From the NCBI GenBank assembly GCA_020310875.1, contig CM035407.1, forward strand, positions 221,362,496 to 221,426,495: a DNA stretch of 64,000 nucleotides, given 5' to 3'. The stretch is from Ceratopteris richardii (lineage: Eukaryota; Streptophyta; Polypodiopsida; Polypodiales; Pteridaceae). Shown here one piece after another: positions 9,734 to 21,064 of the stretch; position 1 is the first letter of the stretch; each line of letters starts with the position of its first letter. The position numbers and the translations under genes are program-made. The notes below the pieces were generated by a model that was not told where the DNA came from, searched no databases, and saw only the letters and a program-made list of their open reading frames with translations.

Positions 9734-11701
9734 ATGGCGTCTTCCGCTCCCCAGCAGGATTCTTCCATGGCTACCGAGGCGTACTCGGAGCTTGCTCCTT
9801 CAGCCTTGGCTTTCGGTCCTTTCCAGCCCGAGGTAGGCCCCCTATTGCCTCTGGCTCCCTCCCAGTCCACCACTCTGGCCTCCATCTCGACCGTCCCTGT
9901 CGCCACCCTCCACCCGCCCCTCGGGCCACCCTTCCCTCCATAGTCCACCCCGTCCCTCGTGCACCACGCCCTATTTTGCCTTCCACCCCTACCCATTTAC
10001 AGGGTAGTCAGCCTTTCGCGGTTTCCCTTCTGTGCCTCTCCCTATCTTGTTCCTCGTTACATAGCCCCAGACCTCTTCACCCAGGTCCCCACCTTCCCGT
10101 TGCAACGCCGCCTCCCACATCCATGCCGACGCTCTCCGATAGTTCTAGTGGCCGACCCGCACGCAGTTCCGGTAGTCATTCCACCTCTCCTGTTCCCCAT
10201 CCACCCTCGTTCTCCATCGTTGACTATCGCGACCCATCTTCGACCCTATCCATCCACCTGCATTTAGCCTTGCCTCCCATCCCGCTCATCGATCTCCTTC
10301 CCGAGGGTTGCCTGTGTCAGGCCGGTCTTTGAAGACTGGCCTCTCTCCTCTTATCCGAGGCAGAAGGGTCCGATATTCGCACAACCTTGCTTGACTTCCC
10401 TCATTTTCCATCCGGTTCGCTGACCCCTGCAGTCATCGCTGTCGGCATAGGTTCTAGCATACATTCGTTTCATGCTCCGCAGTCCATTTACTCGGGGTTA
10501 TCTCGGGAAGAGACCATCGCTTTCTGCATTTCATTATATGGCATTGATGCCATGCCCACCCACTACCAGCTCGCTGTCCTTCATTCGTTCATTTTCTTCT
10601 TCTTATTTCGTAGTCCCTCCTCAGACCTTCCGTTGCACGATATTCATATAGCTGACCCCCTCTTCTGTTTTTTACATGGCCGCCCATTTCCATACGGCAC
10701 TCTCATGTTCCAGTCATTCCTCCTGCGCTCTCGCCGATTCCATACTGCCCTCCACCGGGGCACCCGTTCGTTCTCCGTTTATTCCGCCCCAGTGTTGGCT
10801 TGGCTATTTCATCTGCTTGGTACACAGCTCATAGCATCAAGCCGCACCCTTGACCCCGCCCATCCTCCACCTATTGTCCATTCTTCCCATCCCCCTCCTC
10901 CGCCACCAGTTGTCGTGCCCACCGCCCCTGGCACTCTTCCGCAGGCATCTGTTCCCATCGCCGCCTCCACTCCCTCTCCTGCTCGCCACATGCGTATGCG
11001 TTTGATGGATTCCTTTCCTACCCCTACCCCTGCCTCGCCCATTCATTTCCACCCCTCGACCGCTGCCTCCCAGCCCCCTTCCTCTCCAGCCATATCCCTT
11101 GAGTCCGCTTCCACCTCCCGTCATCCTACCTCACCCCCGGCTTCTCCCACTTAACCCCCAGCCTACCCAGGCCCCACCCCCACCACCACCCGCCACGCAG
11201 CCTTCCAACCCGCAGCCTTCCATCCCAGCTAGCCTCGATGACGACCCACCATTTTTGGGCCTACTTCGTGATGCAAACCTCATCGCGAGTGATGGCGTCG
11301 ATGCTGCCCGTCTCTCCCTTGATTCCGTCTCAGCGACCGCTGCACTTCACCAGCAGTATGCTATGATGATCCATCGCATTCGTGCTGCTGCCGCGGCTCA
11401 GTGGCAGACCTCGCGGGATGCGTTGCGGGCTATGCAGCGGGACCGGGACCGGTATCGAGATGAGGCTGATGTTGCGACTCGCGCTCTCATGGAGATCCGC
11501 CAGCGTGCGTCATTAGGCATTTGTGATAGTCCTGCATGTCGGCTGGTCCGCCGAGAGCGCGATCACCTCCGCAGGTACAGGAGCAGGATTGGTGCCTACA
11601 CTGAGGAGGCAGCCATCATTCCCCCCGGCTCACCCGACTTACCTCTACCTCGGGACGATGTTCCTCCCGGGGAGAGGCCTCATTCCCCGCCGTTGCCATA
11701 G
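9734..11701 (+). pseudogene. E1 env-position ORF: globular, Pro-rich and coiled-coil protein, broken
   Basis: The region is C-rich, in sharp contrast to the AT-rich pol. Protein-like segments include a Ser/Pro-rich N-terminus (MASSAPQQDSSM), a globular-looking part at about 10480-10770 (SREETIAFCISLYGIDA, DIHIADPLFCFLHGRPF), a Pro-rich stretch (10850-11220), and a predicted coiled coil at about 11310-11520 (ALHQQYAMMIHRIRAA, MQRDRDRYRDEADVA). The order globular, Pro-rich, coiled coil matches the ORF3 proteins of G and E2, though I cannot show sequence homology by eye. No signal peptide or membrane segment supports an envelope protein. It has a few breaks. Function unknown. Some plant elements carry a 'putative plant transposon protein' domain in this position, a possible but unproven match. 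Confidence 0.6.
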
Positions 11702-12355
11702 TCATGCGTTCCGTATCTATCCACTAGGGTCTATGTATTCACTCATACTTGAGTTTCCAGAGTTTCATTGGTTTTTCCCTAGACTCATTTTGTTGTGAGG
11801 CTCGGTGTAGGATGCATCTACTTATCCCTTTTGGTTCCCTTGTCATTCCTTAGCTCATCACTTCCTTCTGATTGACAGATCTTTGCCAGTCCTTGGCACT
11901 TCATGTACTCACCATGGACAGTTGTTGCCTTGTTCATTTCTGCTTTTATATGAGTTATGGTTCAGTGTTCATTGTGTGTTCATTTTGTAATCTCTGGTTG
12001 ATTATTGGTTGTTTTATTACTCTGACTGTGTACTACAGGTTGGTTTCTCTATGGTTGGGTTGGGTTTCTTTCATTGCCACCCTCAATTAATTCCTCTTTT
12101 CCCCCTCTGCCTCACCCCGCCCCACACCCCATCCTTTCCTTCTTCCCCTCTTCCCCACACCGCCCCCCCCTCCACCCCCTGTCCCCGCCCCACCTTGCTG
12201 AGTACTCTCTGGTGCTTTCTCCGATACTCTTGATGGTCTTGGTTGCTGCTCAGCTGTCCTATTAAAGTTTTGCTCCTCTCTTGTCATGATGTCCTATATG
12301 CTCTGGGTTTGGCTGTAGCTCTCCGGGACGGAGAGCACATTAGGTGGTGGGCAAC
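11702..12355 (+). other. E1 3' untranslated region
   Basis: No gene is seen. The stretch is T/C-rich, with a C-rich block at 12100-12190. The bases just before the LTR (GGTGGTGGGCAAC) are the best candidate for the polypurine tract but form a weak one. Confidence 0.6.
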
Positions 12356-13380
12356 TGTTGAGCCCATAAAAGTCATGTTGGTCAAAGTCAATTGTAGTCA
12401 AAGTCAACTAGTCAAAATCAACTGGTCAAAGTCAACAAGGTCAAGGTCAAAGTCAACATGTGCAAAGTCAAAGTGCGTAAGTGCAGGTGTCAATGTGCAC
12501 AGGTAGTGCACAATGAATTGTCCACAAAGGGTAAATTGGAGAAAATGGGTTGCAGAGGTATTTTCTCTAATTTCCCTAAGGTTCAAAGTGTGTTTTAAAG
12601 TGTTTTGGAAGGTTAAGGTGAACCCTCCCTTATGTGCAAAAGTGAAGACTTAAAAGGAAATGTGAAGGTATGTGAAGCGGCAGCGTACGCACAGGTGAAA
12701 GTATGGCCCCCCCCATTAAAATTTTTGGTTTTAGACTAAGTCACTACAGGACAAAACAGTGAGTCGTTGGCTTCCACTGGTGAAGACAATCTTAGGACAT
12801 CAAAGTGAGCACCAAGATACCATGGCAGTTAGGAGCGTACGTGATCGGCACACTCAAATCAAGGCAAGGGCCATTCTTGGACCAATTTTAGAGTAAGCAA
12901 GAGAGCATAGTCTAAGGAAGCAAGAGAGAGAAGTGCAAGGGTCACCAGTGTGCGACGCAGAGAAGTGGAAGTGAAGGAGTGCATAGGGAGTACCTAAGGG
13001 ATTGTGCAGAGAGTGCTAAGCTAGTCCCCCCAAGTATCTCAAGGTCCCATTGCAGTGGGCGCGTGCCGACAGAAGGTATTCACTCCTCCCCTTTTTGTGG
13101 AAGCTTGGTGCAAGGTGTGCACAAGGATAAGCTTGAAGCAGGTGGAGGTCTGGTGCAGAGGAGGCTGGCGGCAAGAAGACTTTGGGATATTGGGTATTTT
13201 GTAATTGGGCACTCTGTGGAATTGTGCACAGAGAGGTATTGGCTTGTCTTGTACTTCAAACATTGTAATTTTCTTACTGTAATCAATCGGCAGAAGCTTC
13301 CAGGTGTATTATCTCTTCTTGTTTCTTCCCTTTTCTCCTACAAACCCTCAAACTCCTTCTTGTCTAAGAATCCCCCAACA
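12356..13380 (+). repeat. E1 3' LTR, complete
   Basis: 1025 bp starting TGTTGAG and ending CCCAACA, so the termini are the inverted pair TGTTG/CAACA. The right 628 bp match the 5' LTR part at 836-1463. It abuts E2 leader repeats at 13381. Confidence 0.92.
12380..12476 (+). promoter_or_regulatory. W-box cluster in E1 LTR U3
   Basis: About eleven copies of (A/G)GTCAA, the reverse of the WRKY-binding W-box core TTGAC(C/T), lie within about 100 bp near the LTR start. Such density is far above chance. W-boxes drive defence and wounding responses in plants, so a stress-responsive LTR promoter is plausible. Confidence 0.6.
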
Positions 13381-13715
13381 TATTCACAGAATTGTGGTAA
13401 ACATGATTCTATTCACCAGATTGTAAAAAAAAGATGCTTCTATTCACAGAATTGTGAGAAACACGATTCTATTCACAGAATCGTGAGAAACACGATTCTA
13501 TTCACAGAATCGTAAAAAGACGATTCTATTCACAAAATCGTGAGAAACACGATTCTATTCACAAAATCGTGGTAAACACGATTCTATTCACAAAATCGTG
13601 AAAAAGTCGATTCTATTCACAAAATCGTGGAAAATCTAGAATATTCACAAGATCGTGGAAAAGACGATTCTATTCACAAGATCGTGGAAAACACGATTCT
13701 CTTCAAAGAATCATG
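13381..13715 (+). repeat. E2 leader array of hairpin-forming ~29-bp repeats
   Basis: About eleven units vary around CACGATTCTATTCACAAAAT plus CGTGAGAAA. CACGATT and AATCGTG are inverted, so each unit can fold with a 7-bp stem in either register (loop CTATTCACAA or AGAAA). The array ends ten bases before the gag ATG. It may have extended left before E1 inserted. Confidence 0.85.
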
Positions 13716-13725
13716 AATTAGTTGA

Positions 13726-14600
13726 ATGATTTTGAGATCTGGTAATAAATTGTTCACACCTAATAAACAAGAGTTAAAAAGGAAGGAGATAGAGCGAGCG
13801 ATAGGAGAGTTACAAGGAAAAGATTTAGGGCAGGTAAATAACATGGAAAACATAAATGAAATAAACGAAGCCTCTGAAACTAGTGATTATAGAAATATTC
13901 TCAAGTATATGTATACAAATAGGTTTGGAACCTATCTGTATCAAGATGGTATGCATAAGAATCTCATTAGGATGAGAAACCTAGAAGTTCCCTTAAATAT
14001 AACACAAGTAGCACAATTTAAGGATGGCAGATATGAGGATAGAAAGGGATGTGTATACATATTTTCACAGGATCCAGAAAACTCTAATGATTTAGGGCAA
14101 TGTGCAGACAAGAGACCTTGGGAACAAAACATAGGGCAACCAGACTTGCCAAGACAACATGAAACTCACACTAACATTGAGCAACAACAAGGTAGGAGAG
14201 TACACACTTCCCCAAATCCTTTTGAAAGAGAAGCAGAAGGAAAGAATGATTTTCCAATCAGAAGGAGACATCAGTGGCAAAACCAGGGAAGAATGCTTAG
14301 GCCCTATCAAGTAGCAAAATGCATGAAGAATAAATATGAAGGATATTCTAATCCTCATGCTTATGCTATAGAATTCAGACAATTAATTAGGGTAGAAGAA
14401 GTAGAGCATTACAAAGTACAATTTGAAGCATTTGGTCTAAACCTAACTGGATCGGCATTATCTTGGTTCATTTCATTGAGAAAGGAAATGTATCCAGATA
14501 TTGAATCTTTCCTTGAAGCCTTCATAGGGGAATTCTCAAAAAATGGAATAAAACATAGTACAGCTACCCTAATACATAGTTTTAAACAACAAAAAGATGA
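13726..14600 (+). pseudogene. gag: E2 gag, N-terminal and capsid part
   Basis: Starts MILRSGNKLF, matching MNLRSGRHLV of G gag. The segment YMYTNRFGTYLYQDGMHKN corresponds to YLRTNRLGASIYEDG in G. The capsid-type domain (VAKCMKNKYEGYSNPHAYAI, ALSWFISL, FIGEFSKNGIKHST) follows near the end. No zinc knuckles are present in this copy. It lies directly after the leader array. Confidence 0.8.
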
Positions 14601-16060
14601 ATAATAGAAACATAACTGAGTATTTCATGATTAGTCATAGGAAGTTATCCCCTTATCATCCACAAGCCAATGGATTAGTAGAAAGTACTAATAAAGTACT
14701 TTGCACTGTTTTGTCAAAGTTGGTAAACACAAATAGGAACGATTGGGATTTGCAACTTAATCATGTCTTATGGGCTTATAGAGTGGCATACAAAACTGCA
14801 CTTGGAACCACACCATTTAATTTGGTATATGGACAAAATGCAGTTCTGCCTTTAGAATTTCTCATTCCAACATTAAAAGTGGGAAATCAGTACAAATGGA
14901 CTAGACATGAGTTATCTGAGAGAGTGGTGGAATTGGAAAAACTTGGAGCTTCCAGACTTCAAGCAATCATGAGCATATATGCAGACAAGAGAAGGCAGAA
15001 AGCTTATCATGATGTTCATATTAAAGAAAAAGATTTGCAAGAAAGAGATCTAGTTCTAGCATATACAATAAAAAATTTCAGAAGAAAAGACATGGGCCTT
15101 ATATTATCAATCAAATCAGTAACAGTGGAGCTATCCAATTAGCTAATATAGATGGAGAAATCATGCCAAACTTCATAAGTGGATGCAGATAAAAAGGTAT
15201 GATCTTCAATTAACTGTTTCTGAATGGAGAAGAATACATCAAGCTCAAAACAGGAGAAAAGAAGAGGAAAAAATTAGGAATGAGGCTCAACAGGAGGCAA
15301 AGGAAAGAATAAGAAAGGTCAAAGAGCTTAGAGAAGTTATCTTGTGTGAAACACCTTTGAGAGTGAGAGAGCACTTGCATGTTATAACAATGAATCTTCA
15401 TAATGAGAAAATCAAGGTTTTGATAGATTCAGGTGCACAAGTTAATTTGATCAATTTAATTTTGTTGTATAAGTTTAACTTAAAAAGGATTAAGAGTAAA
15501 ATATTTATCAAAACTCTGGAAGGAGAAATAATACAAAGCTTGTCTTCACCATCTATTAAAGTTAAGTTCAATGAAGAATATATGAAGATAGATTGTGAAG
15601 AATGGCCTGATCATATGATGACTGAGAAATTGATTTTGGGACAACCATGGCTCAGGCAAGGTAAAGTAATTTTGGATTTTGAAAATATGAAGCTTAATTT
15701 GACAATAAATGATAAAAGGTTTTTAATGTTTTTGTTGAGTAATGAAGAACAGGAAAATCAACAGGATATCTATGACTCAGAATTGGAGGGATTTACTTTT
15801 CCACTAGAAGCTACAAAGGAACCACAAACAAAACTTCTTCATGACCAAATCTACTTCAGTCAAAAACAAGAAAAAAGTGAAGAAACCAAAAGTGTTGAAA
15901 AGACAGAAGAAAGGTGGAAAGTGGGGAATAATCAGAAGCATCTAGGCATCAAGACTGAAAGGATGTAGAGACCTAGAAAGTCCAAGCACTGCTTATCAAC
16001 AAAATGCAGCAACACTAAGTGGATGTGGAAACCAAAGACATCCAAGTACTGTGTGTCAAA
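14601..16060 (+). pseudogene. pol: E2 integrase C-terminus, second protease and Trp/Lys/Pro tail
   Basis: The start is the end of the integrase core (YHPQANGLVESTNK, with the catalytic Glu) and its C-terminal region (FNLVYGQNAVLPLEFLIP, YADKRRQKAYHDVHIKEK). After a basic helix (RRKEEEKIRNEAQQEAKERI) comes a retropepsin-like domain: VLIDSGAQVNLI near 15418-15453 and LILGQPWLRQG near 15630-15662. That is the same order as at the C-terminus of G pol. A short tail has W-x-W-K-P-K type motifs. The copy is broken. Confidence 0.8.
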
Positions 16061-16750
16061 AGAAGATTTTTATACTCCAAAAAAGGAATCAACAGGAATT
16101 AAGTGCATGATGAGTCACAAATGAAGGAAAGGGCAAAATGGTCATCAGACACACACTTTGGATTCTTATTAAAGAATTCAAAATTTCCTCAGAAAAGAAT
16201 TATGAAATCCTGGAAATTATTTCCATTTACTTTACCTCATCCTTTTTCTAGGAAAATAAATAGGAGGGGAAGAGAGAAAAGAGGAGGAAATTATTATTTA
16301 AAAAAAAGAAGAAAAAGAGAAGAAAACAAAAAGAAAAGAGGAAGAAAAAGAGAGAAAAAATAACAATTATTTTGTTTATATAAGTTATATAGCACAAGCA
16401 AGATATAGGTTATAATTTGGCAGGATTAAGCTGTCACTATTTTTTGAGTCATTGTTTAGTTATTTTCCTATAAAAATCTAAATTTTCTTAAATTCATTAA
16501 TTATTTCTTTTATTATTAAAATAAAGAAGAGAGAGAGAGAAGGGAAGAGAGCACTAGACATCTTGCTACACATGTGATGATCACTTCAATTGAGTTATAT
16601 TTGTGATACAAATAAGGAAGTCAGGATTCATCTGAGATTTTATTTTCTTTCTTTTTCATTACATCTCAAGACAAATATGATTTCTTTTTATGTTTCTTGT
16701 GACTCATGTGGGTGGAGTTTTCTTTTTGGTTATGTTATATTTTCTCCAGA
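16061..16750 (+). promoter_or_regulatory. E2 region between pol and env-position ORF: TATA and splice acceptor
   Basis: No gene is seen. The A/G-rich run (16255-16360) is followed by TTTATATAAG (16375-16384), a TATA candidate, a GA microsatellite (16527-16550) and a pyrimidine-rich acceptor TTTTCTCCAG ending at 16749, one base before the ORF3 ATG. The same TATA-like block (TATAAGTTATATAGCACAAG) is kept in the minus-strand relative near 61085-61105. A spliced or internally started mRNA for the ORF is inferred. Confidence 0.5.
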
Positions 16751-19700
16751 ATGGTGAATCCAAAGGAACTGCCTATTCATGACTTCAAAGCTGACTCTAT
16801 AACCTTGTCAAGAGGACATTGGTTCTTAGACAGTGAAGCAGCAGTGGAAAAGGTGGAGCTGGAGTCTGATGAAGAACAAGATATCCTAGAAGCAGAGAAG
16901 ATAGCCAAGGAACTGAAGGAAACTCTTAGTATCATTGGTCAACACATTTTTACAGTAGAAGTTGGAGGTCACAAGTATACAATGCTGTGTTAGAAGTTCT
17001 ATAAATTTCAAAAAATGCAGTCAATTATAAAAGATGGAAAGCAGTGGGATTACACAGACTACTGGATGAACCTCTATTCTTTATAGATTTTGAGAGAGTA
17101 TCACAGGTTATGAATAGTCTGTTGGAAGTTGGCAAAGGCACCGATGCATATTTCAGATGTTCAGTCAAGGGCAAAGAGAACAAAGAGGTACATATCACTA
17201 TAAAAGCAGAGCACATCAGGGAAGCTCTCCAATTCTATCCCATGGGAACTAAGTTGGATAATAGTTTTGTCAAGAAGAATAAAGCAACCTATGTTGGATA
17301 TTCCAAATTTGTGGATTTTAAAGGGAAAGAGAATGAAGAATATGCCATCAGGATGTTTCTTCAATATTTGTGTTTCCCAAAGCTGCCTAGATATACCATG
17401 CCACATAAGCCAGTGACACTGATTATGTTCAATAATAAGGATAGGACCAAACCATTTGGAGTAATGGATGTAACTCCTACATCTGTGATCAATTGAAGGA
17501 AGCAGCAAAACATTGGGAGTAGAGGAAGTTCATGAATGGAGCACAATTCTTAACAAGGATAAATATCATGTTTTAGGTATGGAGGATCAGCTGAAATTGG
17601 CTCCATAAGCTTAGTATTTCAAAAGTTTGATGTCAGGAGTTAAAAGTCCTTCTAAAATGATGTCCATAAGAGAAGTAGATGGTCAAACAAGCATGAGAGG
17701 ATCAGAAAGGAAAAGGAAAGGGGTGTCAGAAGAAGTTATTCCAGTAAAGAAGAGAAGATTGGATCCAAGGAAAGTAGAATTGGAACAAGAGGAAGCAACG
17801 AAGGAAGAGCATGAAGCTGCTTAGAAGGAAGTACAGTCCTCAAAGGAACCTCATCCACCTCAAACAAGTAAGGAACAATTGTATGCTTATTTGACTCAAG
17901 GAAACAATAAGAGGGCAATCTATGAAGCTCAGTATCAGAAAATGTTGGAAGACTATTCATGTAAAGCAACTGACTGGATAAAAGAAGAAGTGGAACATGA
18001 TGAAGAGCTACATGATCAGATGATGGATGCAGAAACTAAAGAGGTGTGAAAAAGGAAGTGGAATTGCTAGCATATTTCAAGGAGTTACAAGGTCCTCCTG
18101 AAACCAGAACTACAGTAGTAGTGAAGAAGAAGGTTCAGAAAAAACCTGTACAGAAAAAGAGGCTAACCAAGAAGAATAAGGGAAAAGAAGTTGAACATGT
18201 ACAAATGGAGGAGTCGGTAAAATTGTCATTAGAAGGAAAGAATCAGGAAGAATCCATTGCATTAGAAGAACATAGAATGGACAAACAAGGGATAGCCAGT
18301 TCCTCATAGTTTTCTTTAGATTCAGAAAGTGACATTGCGAACTTTCTTTTGAAAATTTTAAATCTCTCAGTACCAAGCACACCAATAGTGACAGTACAAG
18401 CCTCTGAAAAAAGCAAAACACTAGAAGATTTGAGCCAAAAGTCACAAGGAATACAGGTCCATGAAGAAGTAGCAAAACAAGTTAGCCTTGGGGAGGAAAA
18501 AAGGATATTAAAAGGTAAAGAGGTAATAAGGGAAGAAGAGGTGGAAGCAAGGAAAGAATTCAGTAGTGGATTGGCGGACATAGGGTTCAAAGCAATATGG
18601 ACAAAACCATCTCAGCAAACTTATTTCCAACTAAATGAGGAAAAGCTAGAAGTAGAAAAGGAAGCTCAAATATGCAGCAGAGTACACAAAAAAGAAGATA
18701 AAGTTCAGATTGAGGAAACAGAGGAAGTATTGGAAAAGATGGATTTCAAAGAGATTAAAGAAGGGAATACAGAAAGAGATGTAAATCAAAGTATAGAAGA
18801 GATACTTTATGATCTAAATCATACTGAAGAGTCCACACATAAGAAAATCAGGAAAAGGAAGAAGAATTAGATCTTATGGACATATATGAGCAGGAGGAGG
18901 GACAAAAGGAGCAGCAACTAAATGATCAGATAAAGATCTCAGCAAAGACTGACTTAGTAAAGATCCATGATAACAAAGTCCAGTTAAAGGAAAGACAGGT
19001 CATTGAAGAGAAACAACAGGAAATTGAGGAAAAGAAGGCAGAAGAAAAGGAAGAAGAAAAGGGCTATGAAGAGCAGGAGAATCAGGTTATAGAATATGAG
19101 GAAGAGGATGAAGAAGAAAATGAATGCAAAGAGGAAAAGCAGATAGAAGTAAAGCAAGGGGAACTAGAAGCTGGGTTGGAAAGGATACCCAAGGATATCA
19201 GGTCTGCCTGCAAAGTTATCATGAGTAATATAGAGCAATTCAAACCATCTAGTAGAAATATGATTATCTCACGAATGGTGGTTGAATCAGAGTTTGTGAA
19301 AGGCAGTAGAATTATTACTGAGCAAAAGAAAGAAAAGGAATAGTTAGAGGAACAGCTAAGGATTGTTCAGGGAAGAAATGAAGATTTGACTAAAAGGATA
19401 ATTTCATTGAAAGAACTGAAGGTTCAACAACAAAATAAAATTCAATTTCTTGAGGACAAATGTGCTAAACAGATGGAGCATAGTAGCAAAATTGAAATGG
19501 AGTTGAAGAAGATGGAAGGAAGGTTTAGAACTCTTCAAAATTCATATCAGATTATGGTCAAAGCAAATGAAGATATAAACAGGATGAGAGGGAGGAGTTG
19601 AATAAAGAAATTCTAAGGCTACAAGCAGAATTGAAAGAGGTCAAAGAAATGGAAAAGCAAGCTAGTGTACATGCTGCTAATGCAATGAGAGGATACAATA

Positions 19701-20971
19701 AATTACATCTGGATATGACAGAAGAAAAAAGTAAATTACATTTGAATATGGAAAAAGAAAGAAATGAATGGAAATCAGATAAAGAATTGTTGATATCCCA
19801 TAATCAAGGACTAATGTTGATGGTGGAGGATCTATAGAAAAATTTGGAAAATTCACAAAAACAGGTTGAAGAGCAGGTAGTGACCACACAAGCAGTGGAG
19901 TATGAAGGAGAAGAAGATAATAGAATTCAAAATTTTGGTGAACAAGAAGATAAAGATGTTGAAGAATACTCAAAAGAATTTGTTCAAAAGCTTTTAATAG
20001 ATAGGGAATCAAGAATGGAATTTATCAGAAAAATGCATAATGAGTATGAAGTATAGATTGTGAATTTTTCTCTCAACAAAGGAATAAACCCAGACCAACA
20101 CCATTGGGCAGCAGATGGTCTAGGTATACCATTTTGTATGATTATGGAGAGTATTAAAAATTACCAGATTACAAGGGTAGGACTACCATCAAACAAATAT
20201 TTAGAATATGAAGAGGATATTTATGTCACTAAGGATTTGTTTGAAAAGGCTAATCCAAAATGGAGGAACAGGTGGTTAGATGCCAACAAGGAGTGCAGGA
20301 AAATTTGGAAAGAGGCACCTACTCAGCTAAAGATCAATCCAGCCTATTGTCTAATAGCAAGGAGAAGAGAATGGTCAGTGTTTTGGGAAAGAAGAAATGC
20401 AAGGCAGATTCCAACAAAATGGCTGAACTTTCCAAAAATAGCAGGACCAAAAGCATGAACGTGGCCAACAAAGAAGTATATGATTGACACAGCAGAATCT
20501 GTCATATCTACATATAAAGATGTCAATGATCCAGCTTGCATTCTATTAATCAGAGTGATGCGACTCATAATGGCATGTATAGAAACATTTACAGATACTG
20601 ATGTCAGAACTCTCAATTACATTGGATTCAATTCACCAACTGATGCTTTACTTTTTGATCTAAGTGAAACCCCAGACCGAATTTGCTTAATGGCATATCA
20701 CATTAGAACAATATTTTTGGGTAGCCATTATCTCCAAATTTTTGAGGATGCCTTCGACTATGGATTTTTTGAAAGAGAGTCAGAAATCTTTGGGAATTTA
20801 TCAGTAGTCACAAAATCCAGACTCACTACATATGAAGCTGCATATACTGAATATTTGAAGAAAGATGTGATAGACAAACCAGAGGCAGTTGTACAATGGA
20901 GGAAAGCTCTATTTGAGATGGTGAATAATTTGAATATTACAGAAAGAAGAAGTCATGATCTATTGTCATAG
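16751..20971 (+). pseudogene. E2 env-position ORF3 (globular, coiled coil, conserved C-terminal domain)
   Basis: Begins MVNPKELPIHDFKAD. The N-terminal globular part (about 16751-17600) includes HRLLDEPLFFIDFERVSQV and FLQYLCFPKLPRYTMPHK. A long Glu/Lys-rich, coiled-coil-prone middle follows (about 17640-19840). The C-terminal domain (about 20070-20971) has RRREWSVFWERRNAR, TKWLNFPKIAGP, and FEDAFDYGFFERESEIFG, aligning with G ORF3 (RRRSWKAFNIKVQNNA, KEWLNYPYIAPP, FEEMFRSGFWEYHSEIF). Two diverged families thus keep the same domain. No membrane segment is seen. Broken at several points. Function unknown. Confidence 0.75.
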
Positions 20972-21064
20972 GTTTATCAAAAAAAAAAGAACTGAAGGAA
21001 GCTCTCACTACTTATCTGCAAGAATATTTTTTGTCAGGAGCCAAAAAGTCTAGGAGGGGAAGAA
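20972..21064 (+). other. E2 3' end and polypurine tract
   Basis: A short non-coding stretch ending in AGGAGGGGAAGAA (21052-21064), directly followed by the LTR start TGTTAG. This is a typical plus-strand primer site. Confidence 0.75.

Larger units (their letters stand above)
836..13380 (+). mobile_element. E1, Ty3/Gypsy-type LTR retroelement, broken
   Basis: The parts in order are a partial 5' LTR (836-1463), primer site, gag, protease-RT-RNaseH-integrase, an env-position ORF region (9274-11701) and a complete 3' LTR (12356-13380). The visible LTR parts differ at about six of 626 positions by eye, so the insertion is moderately young but clearly older than G. Coding regions carry several breaks plus one inserted element at 6334-7871. 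The pol order places it in the Athila/Tat-like branch of Ty3/Gypsy. The 3' LTR abuts the leader repeat array of E2, so E1 inserted into E2. Confidence 0.9.

Noticed and set aside
9734-11701. An intact host gene between elements
   Set aside because: It lies between the integrase and 3' LTR of E1, inside the element boundaries, and is broken.
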